Shown here in pieces: positions 22,005 to 33,222 of a DNA stretch of 64,000 nt; position 1 is the stretch's first letter; each line of letters opens with the position of its first letter. Origin of the DNA: Teredinibacter turnerae T7901 (GTDB lineage Bacteria > Pseudomonadota > Gammaproteobacteria > Pseudomonadales > Cellvibrionaceae); the NCBI RefSeq assembly GCF_000023025.1, contig NC_012997.1, positions 1-64,000 of the forward strand, read 5' to 3'. Below the pieces are notes generated by a model that made no database searches, was not told the DNA's origin, and saw only the letters and a program-made list of their open reading frames with translations. The translations under genes were made by a program, and so were the position numbers.

Positions 22005-23645
22005 TTGAACTTAAAAGGAATGTGTACCAAAGGAATAATTATAGGGCTGGGATTCGGCCTGTTGGCAGCCTGCCAAACTACCACCCCGAGCAAACCTGAC
22101 CCAGTGTATATCAGCCACACAGCACCTGCCGTTGCTGGCAAGCCAACGATCAGCGGGCTGACCGATTTAGGCAGCCTGCCGCAAAATCTTGGCAACACAC
22201 CAAGCACCGCATTTGCCGATGAGCGATTCTCACCCGGTGAATGGGTGATGTTAAAAGGTAAAAATCTCGCAGTAAATTCACTGCATATCGATGACCAAAC
22301 AGTGCCGGTAGATTTGTATTACGGGCAGAACCCCTTGTTTAAAATTCCGGTTGGCCTCAATCCTACCAAGCTGCACAACATTGTAATAGACAACGGCCAG
22401 GGCAAGGCCGCCAGCACATTTAAATCGAGCCACTATATTGTGGCGACCGATACTGACGGCAAGCAGCGGCATCTTATTCGCACTAATCCAGATGATCGCG
22501 GTAGCATTGAAGAGGACTGGATTGATTTGGCCTCGGAGGCAGAGCGCCCGCTTTTCACCTTGTTTTCTGCCGACAGCAGTTATTTATTTACGGTAAATAT
22601 TGCCAGCCGTGTAGAAGAGGATACGGACAAAGAAGCCAATGCCTACGTTATGGAGGTACGCGTATTTCACGCTGCCGCTCCTGACGCACCTGCACTGCTA
22701 AAGCAGTTTGAAGTGGTGGTGGATTCGTCGCCGATTGACGTAACGATCAGCGCAAATAACCAGATTGTGTTGTTGGGCAAACGCAGCTTTACCGTCATCG
22801 ATGCCAGTGACCCATTGGCGATGGTGGAGCGTCAACGTGTGCAATTGCCTGCAGGCGGCGAAGAGAAAACCACGTTTGTAGACGTAATCTACTTCGCCGA
22901 TGATCAGCGGTTGGCGTTTCTGGAAACCTACAGCAATCGTATTTTTGTATACGATACCGCGAGCCTTAGCCCGTTGGCTGACGTTAACGTACTGCCAGAA
23001 AAAAGCATTGCGCTGGGTGTCGACCTGGAACCTGACCCCAAAGACAGCAATAGCTTCTGGGCGTTGATGGGCCCGAATTATCGGCTAACTGGCAGCGGCC
23101 TCGTTAAGCAATATAAAACCCTGATGGGCAAGGACATACCCGCTGACAAACGCGGTGTGCATCAACTGGTGCATTACAGCTTTGGTGAGAGTGGCTTGGT
23201 GGAAACCAAGCGCCACGAACTGGACAGCGACTACGCGGCCTATTTTGCGCAAGCGGACAACAATGGCGATCTGCTCATTACGGCTACCAAATTGCAGTTT
23301 CTCACCACCGATCTGGAAGGTAAAAAAACCACTGAAGTGCTGAAAATGACCAAAAAACTGGTGTGGGATGCGCTGAGCTTTGGCCGTGTAATTAAAGTAG
23401 ACCGGGACTCTGGGGCAATGGAAACCGTATCCAGTGGTGTGGGTATCTACTACGATCTGGAATGGGTGCCGGGAATAGGGCAGGTGTTCAGCCTGCTGAA
23501 GTTCGGCCCATCGTTCAGCTTCCCGTATATTACTCCGAGTTGGGGGGTCGGTATTGCGTCAACCGGCACCTATGCCAAGCGTAAAATGAACAAGTACGCG
23601 GTATTCCCGCCGTACTCTGTTGGCGATATTGAATATCAAGACTAG
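22005..23645 (+). CDS. Predicted lipoprotein of unknown function
   Basis: A 546-residue protein beginning with a lipoprotein signal (GLGFGLLAAC). The start is probably TTG at 22005, with GAGGAG seven bases upstream; an ATG at 22020 is the alternative. Residues around 60-130 look like an IPT/TIG-type beta-sandwich (FSPGEWVMLKGKNLAV). The remainder has repeating strand patterns with D-x-N or S turns (LFTLFSADSSYLFTV; DVTISANNQIVLLGKRSFTVID) like a beta-propeller. No catalytic motif was seen. It lies in an operon between a LysE exporter and a rhombosortase. Confidence 0.65.
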   Translation: MNLKGMCTKGIIIGLGFGLLAACQTTTPSKPDPVYISHTAPAVAGKPTISGLTDLGSLPQNLGNTPSTAFADERFSPGEWVMLKGKNLAVNSLHIDDQTVPVDLYYGQNPLFKIPVGLNPTKLHNIVIDNGQGKAASTFKSSHYIVATDTDGKQRHLIRTNPDDRGSIEEDWIDLASEAERPLFTLFSADSSYLFTVNIASRVEEDTDKEANAYVMEVRVFHAAAPDAPALLKQFEVVVDSSPIDVTISANNQIVLLGKRSFTVIDASDPLAMVERQRVQLPAGGEEKTTFVDVIYFADDQRLAFLETYSNRIFVYDTASLSPLADVNVLPEKSIALGVDLEPDPKDSNSFWALMGPNYRLTGSGLVKQYKTLMGKDIPADKRGVHQLVHYSFGESGLVETKRHELDSDYAAYFAQADNNGDLLITATKLQFLTTDLEGKKTTEVLKMTKKLVWDALSFGRVIKVDRDSGAMETVSSGVGIYYDLEWVPGIGQVFSLLKFGPSFSFPYITPSWGVGIASTGTYAKRKMNKYAVFPPYSVGDIEYQD

Positions 23646-23650
23646 TGTCG

Positions 23651-24265
23651 ATGCCTTTACCAATTAAATCACCGCCGTTGTGGCTGTTTATTCTGCTCCT
23701 GTTTGTGGTTATAGAGCTGCTGCTGGGCGTGCTCGGCAGCTGGCTTAACCCCAGTTTGCAGTACGCCCGCAGCGCGATACTGCACGGCGAGGTTTGGCGG
23801 GTCGTCACCGGCCATCTGGTGCACCTGGGGCTGGTTCACACCCTGCTGAATATGAGTGGCCTGGTGCTGATCATGCATCTGTTTGGCAGCTTGCTTCCGG
23901 TACGGGTTTGGTTGTGCTGCGGTTTGTTGATGGCGCTCGGCATCAGCGCGGGTTTTCTGCTCTTTAACCCGGAGTTGAGCTATTACGCGGGCATGTCCGG
24001 GGTATTGCATGGGCTGCTATTGTTTGGTATTGGCCTGGCGTTGCTGCGCAACGAACTGTATCCGCGCTGGCTGCTGGTGCTGATCGGTTGCGGGGTGGTG
24101 GGCAAACTCTTCAGCGAGCAACTGCCCAGCTACGATATCTACTACCTGCAAGAGCACATGCATGCGGCGGTGATTGTCGATGCGCATTTATATGGCGCCA
24201 TTATTGGGCTAAGCCTATTGCCTGTGATTCATTTCTGGCGAAAGCACGGTGGGAGAAAAAGTTAA
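23651..24265 (+). CDS. rrtA: Rhombosortase (rhomboid-family protease)
   Basis: A 204-residue polytopic membrane protein of the rhomboid superfamily. The catalytic serine motif is GMSGVLHGLLLF and the histidine motif is VDAHLYGAIIG, with WRVVTGHLVHLGLVHTLLN as the first conserved loop. These fit rhombosortases, which process proteins bearing a C-terminal GlyGly-CTERM tail for surface delivery in gammaproteobacteria with type II secretion. The ATG at 23651 is preferred; a GTG at 23645 overlaps the previous stop. No GlyGly-CTERM protein ends within the window, so its targets are elsewhere. Confidence 0.78.
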   Translation: MPLPIKSPPLWLFILLLFVVIELLLGVLGSWLNPSLQYARSAILHGEVWRVVTGHLVHLGLVHTLLNMSGLVLIMHLFGSLLPVRVWLCCGLLMALGISAGFLLFNPELSYYAGMSGVLHGLLLFGIGLALLRNELYPRWLLVLIGCGVVGKLFSEQLPSYDIYYLQEHMHAAVIVDAHLYGAIIGLSLLPVIHFWRKHGGRKS

Positions 24266-24378
24266 ACAAGAAAACGCGTCGCAGAGAAAGCGGCGCGTAA
24301 AATCTTAACATTGCTGTGTCGCAGCATGAACTCGGCTAGAATAAAATTCAGCCATGATTCTTCCACAGGTGCGACATC

Positions 24379-26295
<1,917 letters not shown>

Positions 26296-26401
26296 TTTTA
26301 CAAACCTGGGTATTGAACGGGTTAGCAGGGTTACACCTTGGTAACGATTTCACCGTTGGCGGTCGATATAATAATTCTTTATTCGAAACAGGGACCCCAA
26401 C

Positions 26402-27181
26402 ATGCGATTACTGGCAGCAACACTTCTCTCAATTGGCGCAATAACCGCACAGGCGGCGCCGGAAATTAAAGGCACGCCGGACGAGCTGCGGCAACTGGTG
26501 CATCCGGTGGAAAACCGGGTGATGATCAGTGGTGAAGCGCAGGAAAAAGCCTACACCGATAAAGCCATTGTCAGCGTGGTGGTCACCACCGAAGAAAAGC
26601 AACTGGCGAAATCACTTGCCGCCAACGCGGCTTTGCGCAGTAGCATCCAACAACAGCTGCTGAAGGCGGGTATCGCCGCCGATGCCATTAAAAGCTCAAA
26701 ATTTTCCACCTCGCCCCAGTACGGCTGGTTCGGCAGCAAGCCCGACAGCTACAAGGTGGTCAATCGTATGGCGATTACCATCAGCGAAGAAAAGCAGATG
26801 GAAGCCATTGCGACCGCAGCCGATTCCCATAAAGAAATTGAAGTCAGCAGTACCGAGTTCGAGCACACGCAAAAAGATGAGTTCGACCAAAAAGTGAAAG
26901 CTGCAGCACTGGCTAAAATTATGGCGACAAAAAAGAACTACGAGAAAACCCTGGGTATCACGCTAAAGCCGGTGGCAATACGCGATTCGCGCATTTTTCA
27001 GCGCGCCAGTGTGGGCGCGAGAGGGGTTGAAGAAGTGCTGGTGACAGCCCAGCGTAGGATGAAAACTTCCGCGACCATGGCAGATGAAAGCAGCTTCGCA
27101 CCAACACCCAGCAGCGGGGGTTCATCGTTCGATGAGATCGTTTATGAGGCGTTTCTGGAAGTTGAGTTTAAAGTCGAATAA
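26402..27181 (+). CDS. SIMPL-domain periplasmic protein with TonB-box-like motif
   Basis: A 259-residue exported protein; the signal peptide ends near ITAQAAPE. Residues 35-200 form a SIMPL (DUF541) domain (VMISGEAQEKAYTDKAIVSVVV; VNRMAITISEEKQMEAIATAA). The family is periplasmic or outer-membrane associated, with no agreed activity. Oddly, residues 209-219 read VEEVLVTAQRR, which looks like the N-terminal TonB-box segment of TonB-dependent receptors in this group of bacteria. Here it sits between the SIMPL core and a Ser-rich tail. The family normally shows a loop at this place, so chance is possible. Confidence 0.8.
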   Translation: MRLLAATLLSIGAITAQAAPEIKGTPDELRQLVHPVENRVMISGEAQEKAYTDKAIVSVVVTTEEKQLAKSLAANAALRSSIQQQLLKAGIAADAIKSSKFSTSPQYGWFGSKPDSYKVVNRMAITISEEKQMEAIATAADSHKEIEVSSTEFEHTQKDEFDQKVKAAALAKIMATKKNYEKTLGITLKPVAIRDSRIFQRASVGARGVEEVLVTAQRRMKTSATMADESSFAPTPSSGGSSFDEIVYEAFLEVEFKVE

Positions 27182-27272
27182 ACACGGCATTGCACATTGT
27201 TAACCGGGCAAATTAAATAGATAAGCTTTCTATTTAGTAAAAGGCGTTGTGTGCCCGTTTGCCGGTGCTAAA

Positions 27273-27302
27273 TCCCGCAAGGATGATTACAACCTTGCGG
27301 GA
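27273..27302. terminator. Perfect stem-loop between convergent genes
   Basis: TCCCGCAAGG / CCTTGCGGGA form a 10-base perfect stem with a 10-base loop, between the SIMPL gene and the converging membrane-protein gene. The T-tract is weak on both strands (TTTAG on the minus strand). Confidence 0.6.
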
Positions 27303-27308
27303 GTGTGC

Positions 27309-27725
27309 TCAAGCATCTACATCGTCCACATCCACTTGCCCTGACAAGCGCCGGCGGATAAAGCTCCAGCTAATGCCGATGCTCAGCACCAATACCAGAA
27401 TCAGCTCCACCAGCCAGGTGGTGACGGACACATTGTCCAGCCGCAGCCATCCCCAATCCACGAACAACCAGATAATACAGACGAACAGCAGTATCGCCAG
27501 CGCAGTGCCGACCGCGCCAAGCGAGCGAAAGGTCGCACGGATATAAATGGCCCAGCCAATGGTGAGAACAATAAAACTCAGCGCAAGCAGTGGCGTGATA
27601 TTTGGAAATACTCGCAGCAACCAGTGGGAAAAGGAGTAGCCCGTAGGGTTATAACTTAAGGCAACCAGTAGCAAGGCAAAAAGTGAACGCAGCGCGAAGC
27701 CGCGCCAGGTGAGCGATCGACGCAT
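27309..27725 (-). CDS. DUF6524-family membrane protein
   Basis: A 138-residue inner-membrane protein with four hydrophobic helices. The N-terminus (RGFALRSLFALLLVALSYNPTGYSFSHWL) resembles proteins named DUF6524. Function unknown. It lies 11 bases downstream of the plsC-like gene in the same direction, so the two are probably co-transcribed, and ends just before the shared stem-loop at 27273-27302. Confidence 0.7.
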   Translation of the reverse strand: MRRSLTWRGFALRSLFALLLVALSYNPTGYSFSHWLLRVFPNITPLLALSFIVLTIGWAIYIRATFRSLGAVGTALAILLFVCIIWLFVDWGWLRLDNVSVTTWLVELILVLVLSIGISWSFIRRRLSGQVDVDDVDA

Positions 27726-27736
27726 AACAAACCCGG

Positions 27737-28444
27737 TTAGAGTGTTTTAACGGTGGTTTCGATCCAGTCTTCCACTTGTTGAATTAACATTTTGCTGGTT
27801 TTGCCTTCGGGTGATATGGGCTCGCCTAACACGATTTTAATCGTCCCAGGCTTTTTCAAAAATTCACCGCTGGGCCAGAATTTACCCGCATTGTGCGCGA
27901 CTGGAATAATGCTTACTCCAGACTCTATCGCAATATCTGCGCCACTGCGGGCGTACTTGCCCCGTTCGCCAACTTTCATGCGCGTACCTTCCGGAAACAG
28001 CAACAGATTGTAGTTGTGCTTTAGCCGCTTTAACCCTTTAACTTTAACCTCGCGCAGCGCTTCGCGCGGGTTTTCGCGGTCGATGGCAATCGGTACCAAC
28101 GCACGTAGCCCCCAGCCGAAAAAGGGAATGTTGAGCAGCTCTTTTTTCAGTACTGTGGATGCAGGCCAAAACAGGTTTTGCAGGTAAAGCGTTTCCCAGG
28201 TGCTCTGATGTTTTGCAAGAATCACCACTGGGCCTTGCCGATTTTGCAAATGTTCCCTGCCGATAAGCTCGTACTTCACCCCGCAAATAAAGCGCAGCAT
28301 TTGCACGGCCATAAAAGTCCAGCTCATTATGATTTTGTGCCTTAGGCGAATAGGCAACACCAGCAGCAGGACAGAGAGAGAACCAAAAAACATACCGGTG
28401 CAAAAATACAGCACGGAAAAGAGACCGGAACGAAAATAAGACAA
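27737..28444 (-). CDS. plsC: 1-acyl-sn-glycerol-3-phosphate acyltransferase
   Basis: A 235-residue membrane-associated acyltransferase that converts lysophosphatidate to phosphatidate. The catalytic box reads KHQSTWET, giving HX4E in place of the more common HX4D; this is a known variant in the family. The substrate motif FPEGTRM and the later IPVAHNAG follow at standard spacing. The start is TTG at 28444 with AGGGG seven bases upstream. It lies downstream of glyS in the same direction, separated by a GC-rich hairpin. Confidence 0.85.
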   Translation of the reverse strand: MSYFRSGLFSVLYFCTGMFFGSLSVLLLVLPIRLRHKIIMSWTFMAVQMLRFICGVKYELIGREHLQNRQGPVVILAKHQSTWETLYLQNLFWPASTVLKKELLNIPFFGWGLRALVPIAIDRENPREALREVKVKGLKRLKHNYNLLLFPEGTRMKVGERGKYARSGADIAIESGVSIIPVAHNAGKFWPSGEFLKKPGTIKIVLGEPISPEGKTSKMLIQQVEDWIETTVKTL

Positions 28445-28477
28445 GGATCAACCCCTGTAAGCGTTAGAAATGAAAGG

Positions 28478-28497
28478 CGCCCGGCGGTTGCCGGGCG
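28478..28497 (-). terminator. GC-rich hairpin after glyS
   Basis: CGCCCGGC / GCCGGGCG with a 4-base loop lies between glyS and plsC. The following minus-strand sequence (CTTTCATTTC) is only moderately T-rich, so partial read-through to plsC is likely. Confidence 0.6.
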
Positions 28498-28503
28498 AGG
28501 GAT

Positions 28504-30564
28504 TTATTTAACCGCGAGAAGGGATATGTCTGCAACCTCGAGGAAGAGGTCACGCAACGATTGCAACAGGGCGAGGCGATTATTGCGCACCGCCATGTCG
28601 TCGGTCATTACCATTACATCGTCGAAGAAGGTATCGACCGTTGCGCGTAAACCGGCAAGTACCTTTAACGCGTCTGTGTAATTTGCCTCTGCCAGTAGTG
28701 GTCGCGCCTGCGCTGCGTAGCTGGCTAGCGCGTCTGCCAATTGCTTTTCAGCGCCGTCGGTAAGCAGCGCAGCATCCACTTCGCTGGCGGGTGCGCTGTC
28801 GAGTTTCGCAAGAATATTGGATACCCGCTTGTTGGCGGCGGCGAGTGCCTGGGCTTCCGCCAATTTGCTGAACTCGGCGACCGCGTAAACACGGTTGTTA
28901 ATATCCAGCGGATTGCTCAATTGCTTGGCACTTACCGCCATAAACACTTCGGCTGGAATAGAGGCTTCTTCATACCAGGCGCGGAAACGTTCCAGCATAT
29001 AGGCGAGCACATCGTCCACCACCTGTGCGTTAGGCAAGGCAGTGAAGCTGTCTGCGGCGGCGTTGATCAGATCGCGCAGGTCGAGATCCAGCTTTTTCTC
29101 AACCATCAAACGCAGGGCGCCTACCGAAGCACGGCGCAGTGCAAACGGGTCTTTGGAACCGGTCGGCTTTTGGCCAATACCGAAAATCCCGGTAATGGTA
29201 TCGAGGCGGTCGGCCAGTGCGATGATGGTGCCGGTGGCTGTTGCTGGCAGGTCATCACCCGCGAATTTGGGCATGTACTGCTCAACCATCGCCTGGGCGA
29301 CTTCCGCATCTTCGCCATCGTTATTGGCGTAGTGATACCCGGCAATGCCCTGCAGGTCGGTGAACTCGTAAACCATGGTACTCACCAGGTCCGATTTACA
29401 CAGTTCAGCAGCGCGTTTAACCGTGGCTTCGTTCTCGCCCAGGCGCGCAGCGATCAGCGTCGCCAGCTTGCCGATGCGCTCGGTTTTATCGTAGATAGTA
29501 CCGAGCTTGGCCTGGAAAACGACCGTCTTGAGCTTTTCGCGACGCGCTTCCAGACTGGTTTGTTTATCAGTCTCGAAGAAAAACTTGGCATCTGACAGGC
29601 GCGGGCGAATGACGCGTTCGTTGCCGTCGATCACTTGCGCCGGGTCTTGCGACACAATATTGGCGATCGTGATAAAGTGCGGCAGGAGTTCACCGTCGTT
29701 ATCTACCACGTGGAAATACTTTTGGTGCTCCTTCATCGAAGAGATCAGGGCTTCGGAGGGCACGTTCAGGAATTCATTCTCGAAGTTGCCTGCCAGCGCG
29801 ACCGGGTATTCCACCAGTGCGGTGACTTCATCGAGCAAATCCGCGTCGATCACCGCAGTGCCACCGAGTTTGTCGGCGGCGGTATTCACTTGCTTCACAA
29901 TCATCGCCTGGCGCTCGCTAAAGCTGGCGACAACGTGGCCAGTCTCCGCCAGTGCGGCAGCGTACTGATTCGCGTGCTTTAAGGTAATTGGCTGATTGTA
30001 GTGAAAGCGGTGGCCGCGGGTTTCATTGCCACTGGTCAGCCCCAGAATCTCTGCGGGGAGGACCTTGTCGTCGGCCAGCATGACCAGCCAGTGCACCGGG
30101 CGGACGAATTCCGTGCGGCTTGCGCCCCAGCGCATGCGCTTGGCGATGGGCAGGTTGGCGAGCGATTGCGCTACCAGATCCGCCAGCAGATCGACCGTGG
30201 CTTCACCGCCCGCCGTGGTTTCGTACACCAGCTTCTCTACTTTGCCGTCCATGCCGGTTTGCAGTGCTTCCAGCGCAATGCCATTTTTCCTGGCGAAAGC
30301 CTCTGCGGCTTTGGTAGGTGCGCCGTCTTTAAACGCCACCTGCGCCGGAGGGCCGAAAATTTTTACAGATTCCTGCGGCGTCTTGTCGGCAAGCCCGGTG
30401 ACCGAGACCGCAAGACGACGTGGCGTGGCGTAAGATTCTACAGAATCAAAACCTAGATTTTTTTGCGTGAGCCCGTCCTGGATACCTTGAGTGAAGGCGT
30501 GCGACAGGGTTTTCAGCGCGGTGGGTGGCAGCTCTTCGGTGCCCAGTTCTACTAAGAAATGCAT
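28504..30564 (-). CDS. glyS: Glycyl-tRNA synthetase beta subunit
   Basis: The 686-residue beta chain of the bacterial heterotetrameric glycyl-tRNA synthetase, which carries tRNA-binding functions. The N-terminus (FLVELGTEELPPTAL) and internal RMRWGASRTEFVRPVHW and SDAKFFFETD are diagnostic. Length equals the E. coli form (689). The start codon comes one base after the glyQ stop, so the two subunits are translationally coupled. Confidence 0.97.
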   Translation of the reverse strand: MHFLVELGTEELPPTALKTLSHAFTQGIQDGLTQKNLGFDSVESYATPRRLAVSVTGLADKTPQESVKIFGPPAQVAFKDGAPTKAAEAFARKNGIALEALQTGMDGKVEKLVYETTAGGEATVDLLADLVAQSLANLPIAKRMRWGASRTEFVRPVHWLVMLADDKVLPAEILGLTSGNETRGHRFHYNQPITLKHANQYAAALAETGHVVASFSERQAMIVKQVNTAADKLGGTAVIDADLLDEVTALVEYPVALAGNFENEFLNVPSEALISSMKEHQKYFHVVDNDGELLPHFITIANIVSQDPAQVIDGNERVIRPRLSDAKFFFETDKQTSLEARREKLKTVVFQAKLGTIYDKTERIGKLATLIAARLGENEATVKRAAELCKSDLVSTMVYEFTDLQGIAGYHYANNDGEDAEVAQAMVEQYMPKFAGDDLPATATGTIIALADRLDTITGIFGIGQKPTGSKDPFALRRASVGALRLMVEKKLDLDLRDLINAAADSFTALPNAQVVDDVLAYMLERFRAWYEEASIPAEVFMAVSAKQLSNPLDINNRVYAVAEFSKLAEAQALAAANKRVSNILAKLDSAPASEVDAALLTDGAEKQLADALASYAAQARPLLAEANYTDALKVLAGLRATVDTFFDDVMVMTDDMAVRNNRLALLQSLRDLFLEVADISLLAVK

Positions 30565-30565
30565 A

Positions 30566-31516
30566 TTACTTCTCCCCCTCAGCGTTGGCCCTGGCGATCA
30601 CTTCATCCCGCAAGGCGGCGGGAGCCATCGGGAACCCGAGTTTCAAACGGGCGTCGAAATAGGCCTGCGCTACATTGCGGGCGAGAGTGCGCACACGCAG
30701 GATAAAACGCTGGCGCTCAGTAACAGAAATAGCCTGGCGGGCATCCAGCAGGTTGAATGCGTGGGAGGCTTTCATCACCATTTCGTAGGCGGGTAGCGGC
30801 AATCCTGCGTCGATCAGCTTGCTGGACTCGGCCTCGCAGGTATCGAAGGTCTGGAACAGAAAGTCCACGTTGGCATGGCTGAAGTTGTAGTGGCTCATTT
30901 CCACTTCGTTCTGGTGGAACACATCGCCATAGGTGACGGGCGTACCGTCCGGGCTGATGGTCCACACCAGGTCGTAAATGGAGTTAACGTTCTGCAGGTA
31001 CATGGCGATGCGCTCAATACCGTAGGTAATCTCGCCGGTTACCGGGTAGCACTCGAGGCCGCCCACCTGCTGGAAGTAGGTAAATTGGGTTACTTCCATG
31101 CCGTTCAGCCACACTTCCCAGCCGAGCCCCCAGGCGCCGAGGGTGGGGGATTCCCAGTTGTCTTCCACGAAGCGGATATCGTGGATGCCGGGGTCAACGC
31201 CAAGGTGTTTTAGCGATCCGAGGTAGAGTTCCTGAATATTGTCCGGTGACGGCTTCAGTACCACCTGAAACTGGTAGTAGTGCTGCAGGCGGTTCGGGTT
31301 TTCACCGTAACGGCCGTCGGTTGGGCGGCGGGAAGGCTGCACATAGGCGCTGTTCCAGGTTTCCGGGCCGATGGCACGCAAAAAGGTGGCAGGGTGAAAG
31401 GTACCCGCACCGACTTCCATATCCAGCGGCTGCAAAACGACACAGCCCTGTTCGGCCCAGTATTGCTGCAGGGCCAGAATCAGGCCCTGAAAGGTTGACA
31501 CATCGGGTTTAGACAC
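30566..31516 (-). CDS. glyQ: Glycyl-tRNA synthetase alpha subunit
   Basis: The 316-residue catalytic alpha chain that activates glycine and charges tRNA-Gly together with GlyS. Family signatures are [30 protein letters not shown] and [17 protein letters not shown]. It is first in the glyQ-glyS pair and divergent from the lipid A acyltransferase-like gene at 31692; the 175-base gap must hold both promoters. No T-box or other leader motif was seen. Confidence 0.97.
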
Positions 31517-31691
31517 AGTGATTCTCTCTCGTGGATCGCTAATGGTCAGCGTTTTTTTCTAAACTGTATTTTTGGGGTCGGCAATTATACCGGGATGAAG
31601 GATAATCCACCATCTCGCCGCCCGAGATAAAAGTAAGTACAAACTAACAAAATACAAACGCGCCACCATGAGCGCGTGATCGTGAGTATAC

Positions 31692-32576
31692 GTGGAAAAG
31701 ATCATCGCAAAATTGACTCTCTTAACCCTCCGCAGCATTGGCCGTTTACCCCTGCCTGCAGGCTTGTTCTTTGGCACACTGCTGGGGCGAATTGCCTGGC
31801 TGGTGGGGCCGCGTGAGGTGCATACCACCAGGCGCAATATTGAAGCCTGCTATCCGCAACTGAGTGCCAGGGAGCAGACAGCACTGGCGCGCCAGAGTGT
31901 GATTGAATCCGGTCGCCTGGCATTTGAAATCAACATTGTCTGGCAGCGTTCAACTGAGTGGTTACACGGCCAAATTGTGTCGATCAGCGGCGAACACCTG
32001 ATAACTCAGCGGGATAAATCGCGAGGTTTGATGATTCTTGGCCCGCACGTGGGGAATTGGGAGGTGTTGGGCGCTATCTGTTCCGGTTATGGGCCGATAG
32101 CATTTTTGTATCAGCCACCGAAAAAGAAACATCTGGAACCCCTGATGATCGCCGCGCGTTCAAAGCAGGGCGCGACCCAGCTACCGACAGATGTCCGCGG
32201 TGTGGCCGGCCTGATGCGAACCTTAAAACGCGGCGAGACAATTGGCATTCTGCCAGATCAAAACCCGGACGATAACGGCGGCGATTTTGCCGAGTTGTTT
32301 GGCCATCAGGCGCTCACCATGACACTGGTGCATAAACTGTTACAGAAAACTGGCGCGCAAGTCATTATGGGGGCGGCGATTCGCGTGCCTAGTGGCTTTG
32401 CAATCCATTTTTGGGAGGCGCCAGCGGGCATTGATTCTGCAGATGAGGCGGAAAGCCTGCGCGCTCTAAATGTAGGTGTCGAACAATCTGTCGCGCTGGC
32501 GCCGTCGCAATACCAGTGGGAATACAAGCGTTTTCGCCGCCAGCCAGAGGGAATGCCGCGTTTTTACCACCGTTAG
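31692..32576 (+). CDS. LpxL/HtrB-family lipid A acyltransferase
   Basis: A 294-residue inner-membrane acyltransferase of the LpxL/LpxM group, which adds secondary acyl chains to lipid A. After an N-terminal hydrophobic segment come the catalytic box GPHVGNWEVLG (HX4E), LPDQNP and the C-terminal YQWEYKRFRRQPEG typical of this family. The start is GTG at 31692. Which acyl chain and position it serves cannot be told. It is divergent from glyQ. Confidence 0.85.
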   Translation: MEKIIAKLTLLTLRSIGRLPLPAGLFFGTLLGRIAWLVGPREVHTTRRNIEACYPQLSAREQTALARQSVIESGRLAFEINIVWQRSTEWLHGQIVSISGEHLITQRDKSRGLMILGPHVGNWEVLGAICSGYGPIAFLYQPPKKKHLEPLMIAARSKQGATQLPTDVRGVAGLMRTLKRGETIGILPDQNPDDNGGDFAELFGHQALTMTLVHKLLQKTGAQVIMGAAIRVPSGFAIHFWEAPAGIDSADEAESLRALNVGVEQSVALAPSQYQWEYKRFRRQPEGMPRFYHR

Positions 32577-32745
32577 GCGAAAATCAGTGCCGAATATTTT
32601 TGCAATACTTACCGCTGATAGCGTGAGGCTATAAAACCAGCGGATCGACCTAATGTGTGCGCTAATTCGCATTGGTATACTTTTAGTACAAAATGGACAG
32701 TACAAACGGACCAACTCGATTCATCGAACAAAAGGACTTACAGCG

Positions 32746-33222
32746 ATGCGAATGCGCGCATTACTTGCGATCGGCTTGATCGCCATCCCCATTATTCTCC
32801 CTTCAGTCAGTGCTGCGGAAATCTACCGTTGGCGCGATGCCAACGGAAAATTGCATTTCAGCGACAAAGCACCTGAGCAGGCTAAAGCTGAAAATGTGTC
32901 GCTGCCGGATATAAACCGCGCTGATGCAGTGAAAATTCGCCGTAAACCGACACCGATTGACACCCGTTACAGCAATACCCCGGACGATGATCCCCAGGTG
33001 TTGGCGGATGCGAATCGGCAAAAAGTGTGCGATAACGCGGCTCAATATTACGAGCGATTGACGCGCGGTATCAATCACAATGCATCCAGCAAGCGTATTG
33101 TGTTACAGCAGGATGGCGAAACCCTGTCCCGCCGCGAGCAAAACCAATATGCAGAGCGCATGCGCCTGAATTACAACCGCCAGGGCTGCGCTATCCCGCA
33201 GGCCGAAAATTTACGGCTCTGA
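32746..33222 (+). CDS. DUF4124-domain exported protein
   Basis: A 158-residue exported protein. The signal peptide (LLAIGLIAIPIILPSVSAA) is followed directly by the DUF4124 motif EIYRWRDANGKLHFSDKAP. The rest is charged and contains a predicted helix. Function is unknown for the family, which is common in gammaproteobacterial envelopes. The ATG at 32746 is used because it starts the signal peptide and has AAAGGA upstream. Its last 12 bases overlap the end of the converging membrane-protein gene. Confidence 0.8.
   Translation: MRMRALLAIGLIAIPIILPSVSAAEIYRWRDANGKLHFSDKAPEQAKAENVSLPDINRADAVKIRRKPTPIDTRYSNTPDDDPQVLADANRQKVCDNAAQYYERLTRGINHNASSKRIVLQQDGETLSRREQNQYAERMRLNYNRQGCAIPQAENLRL

Noticed and set aside
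22005-23645. Beta-propeller assignment of the lipoprotein
   Set aside because: Spacing of repeats is suggestive but not regular enough to name a fold; kept as a description only.
28741-30456. Several long forward frames inside glyS
   Set aside because: They are antisense to a clear housekeeping gene, have no signal or domain and no ribosome binding site.
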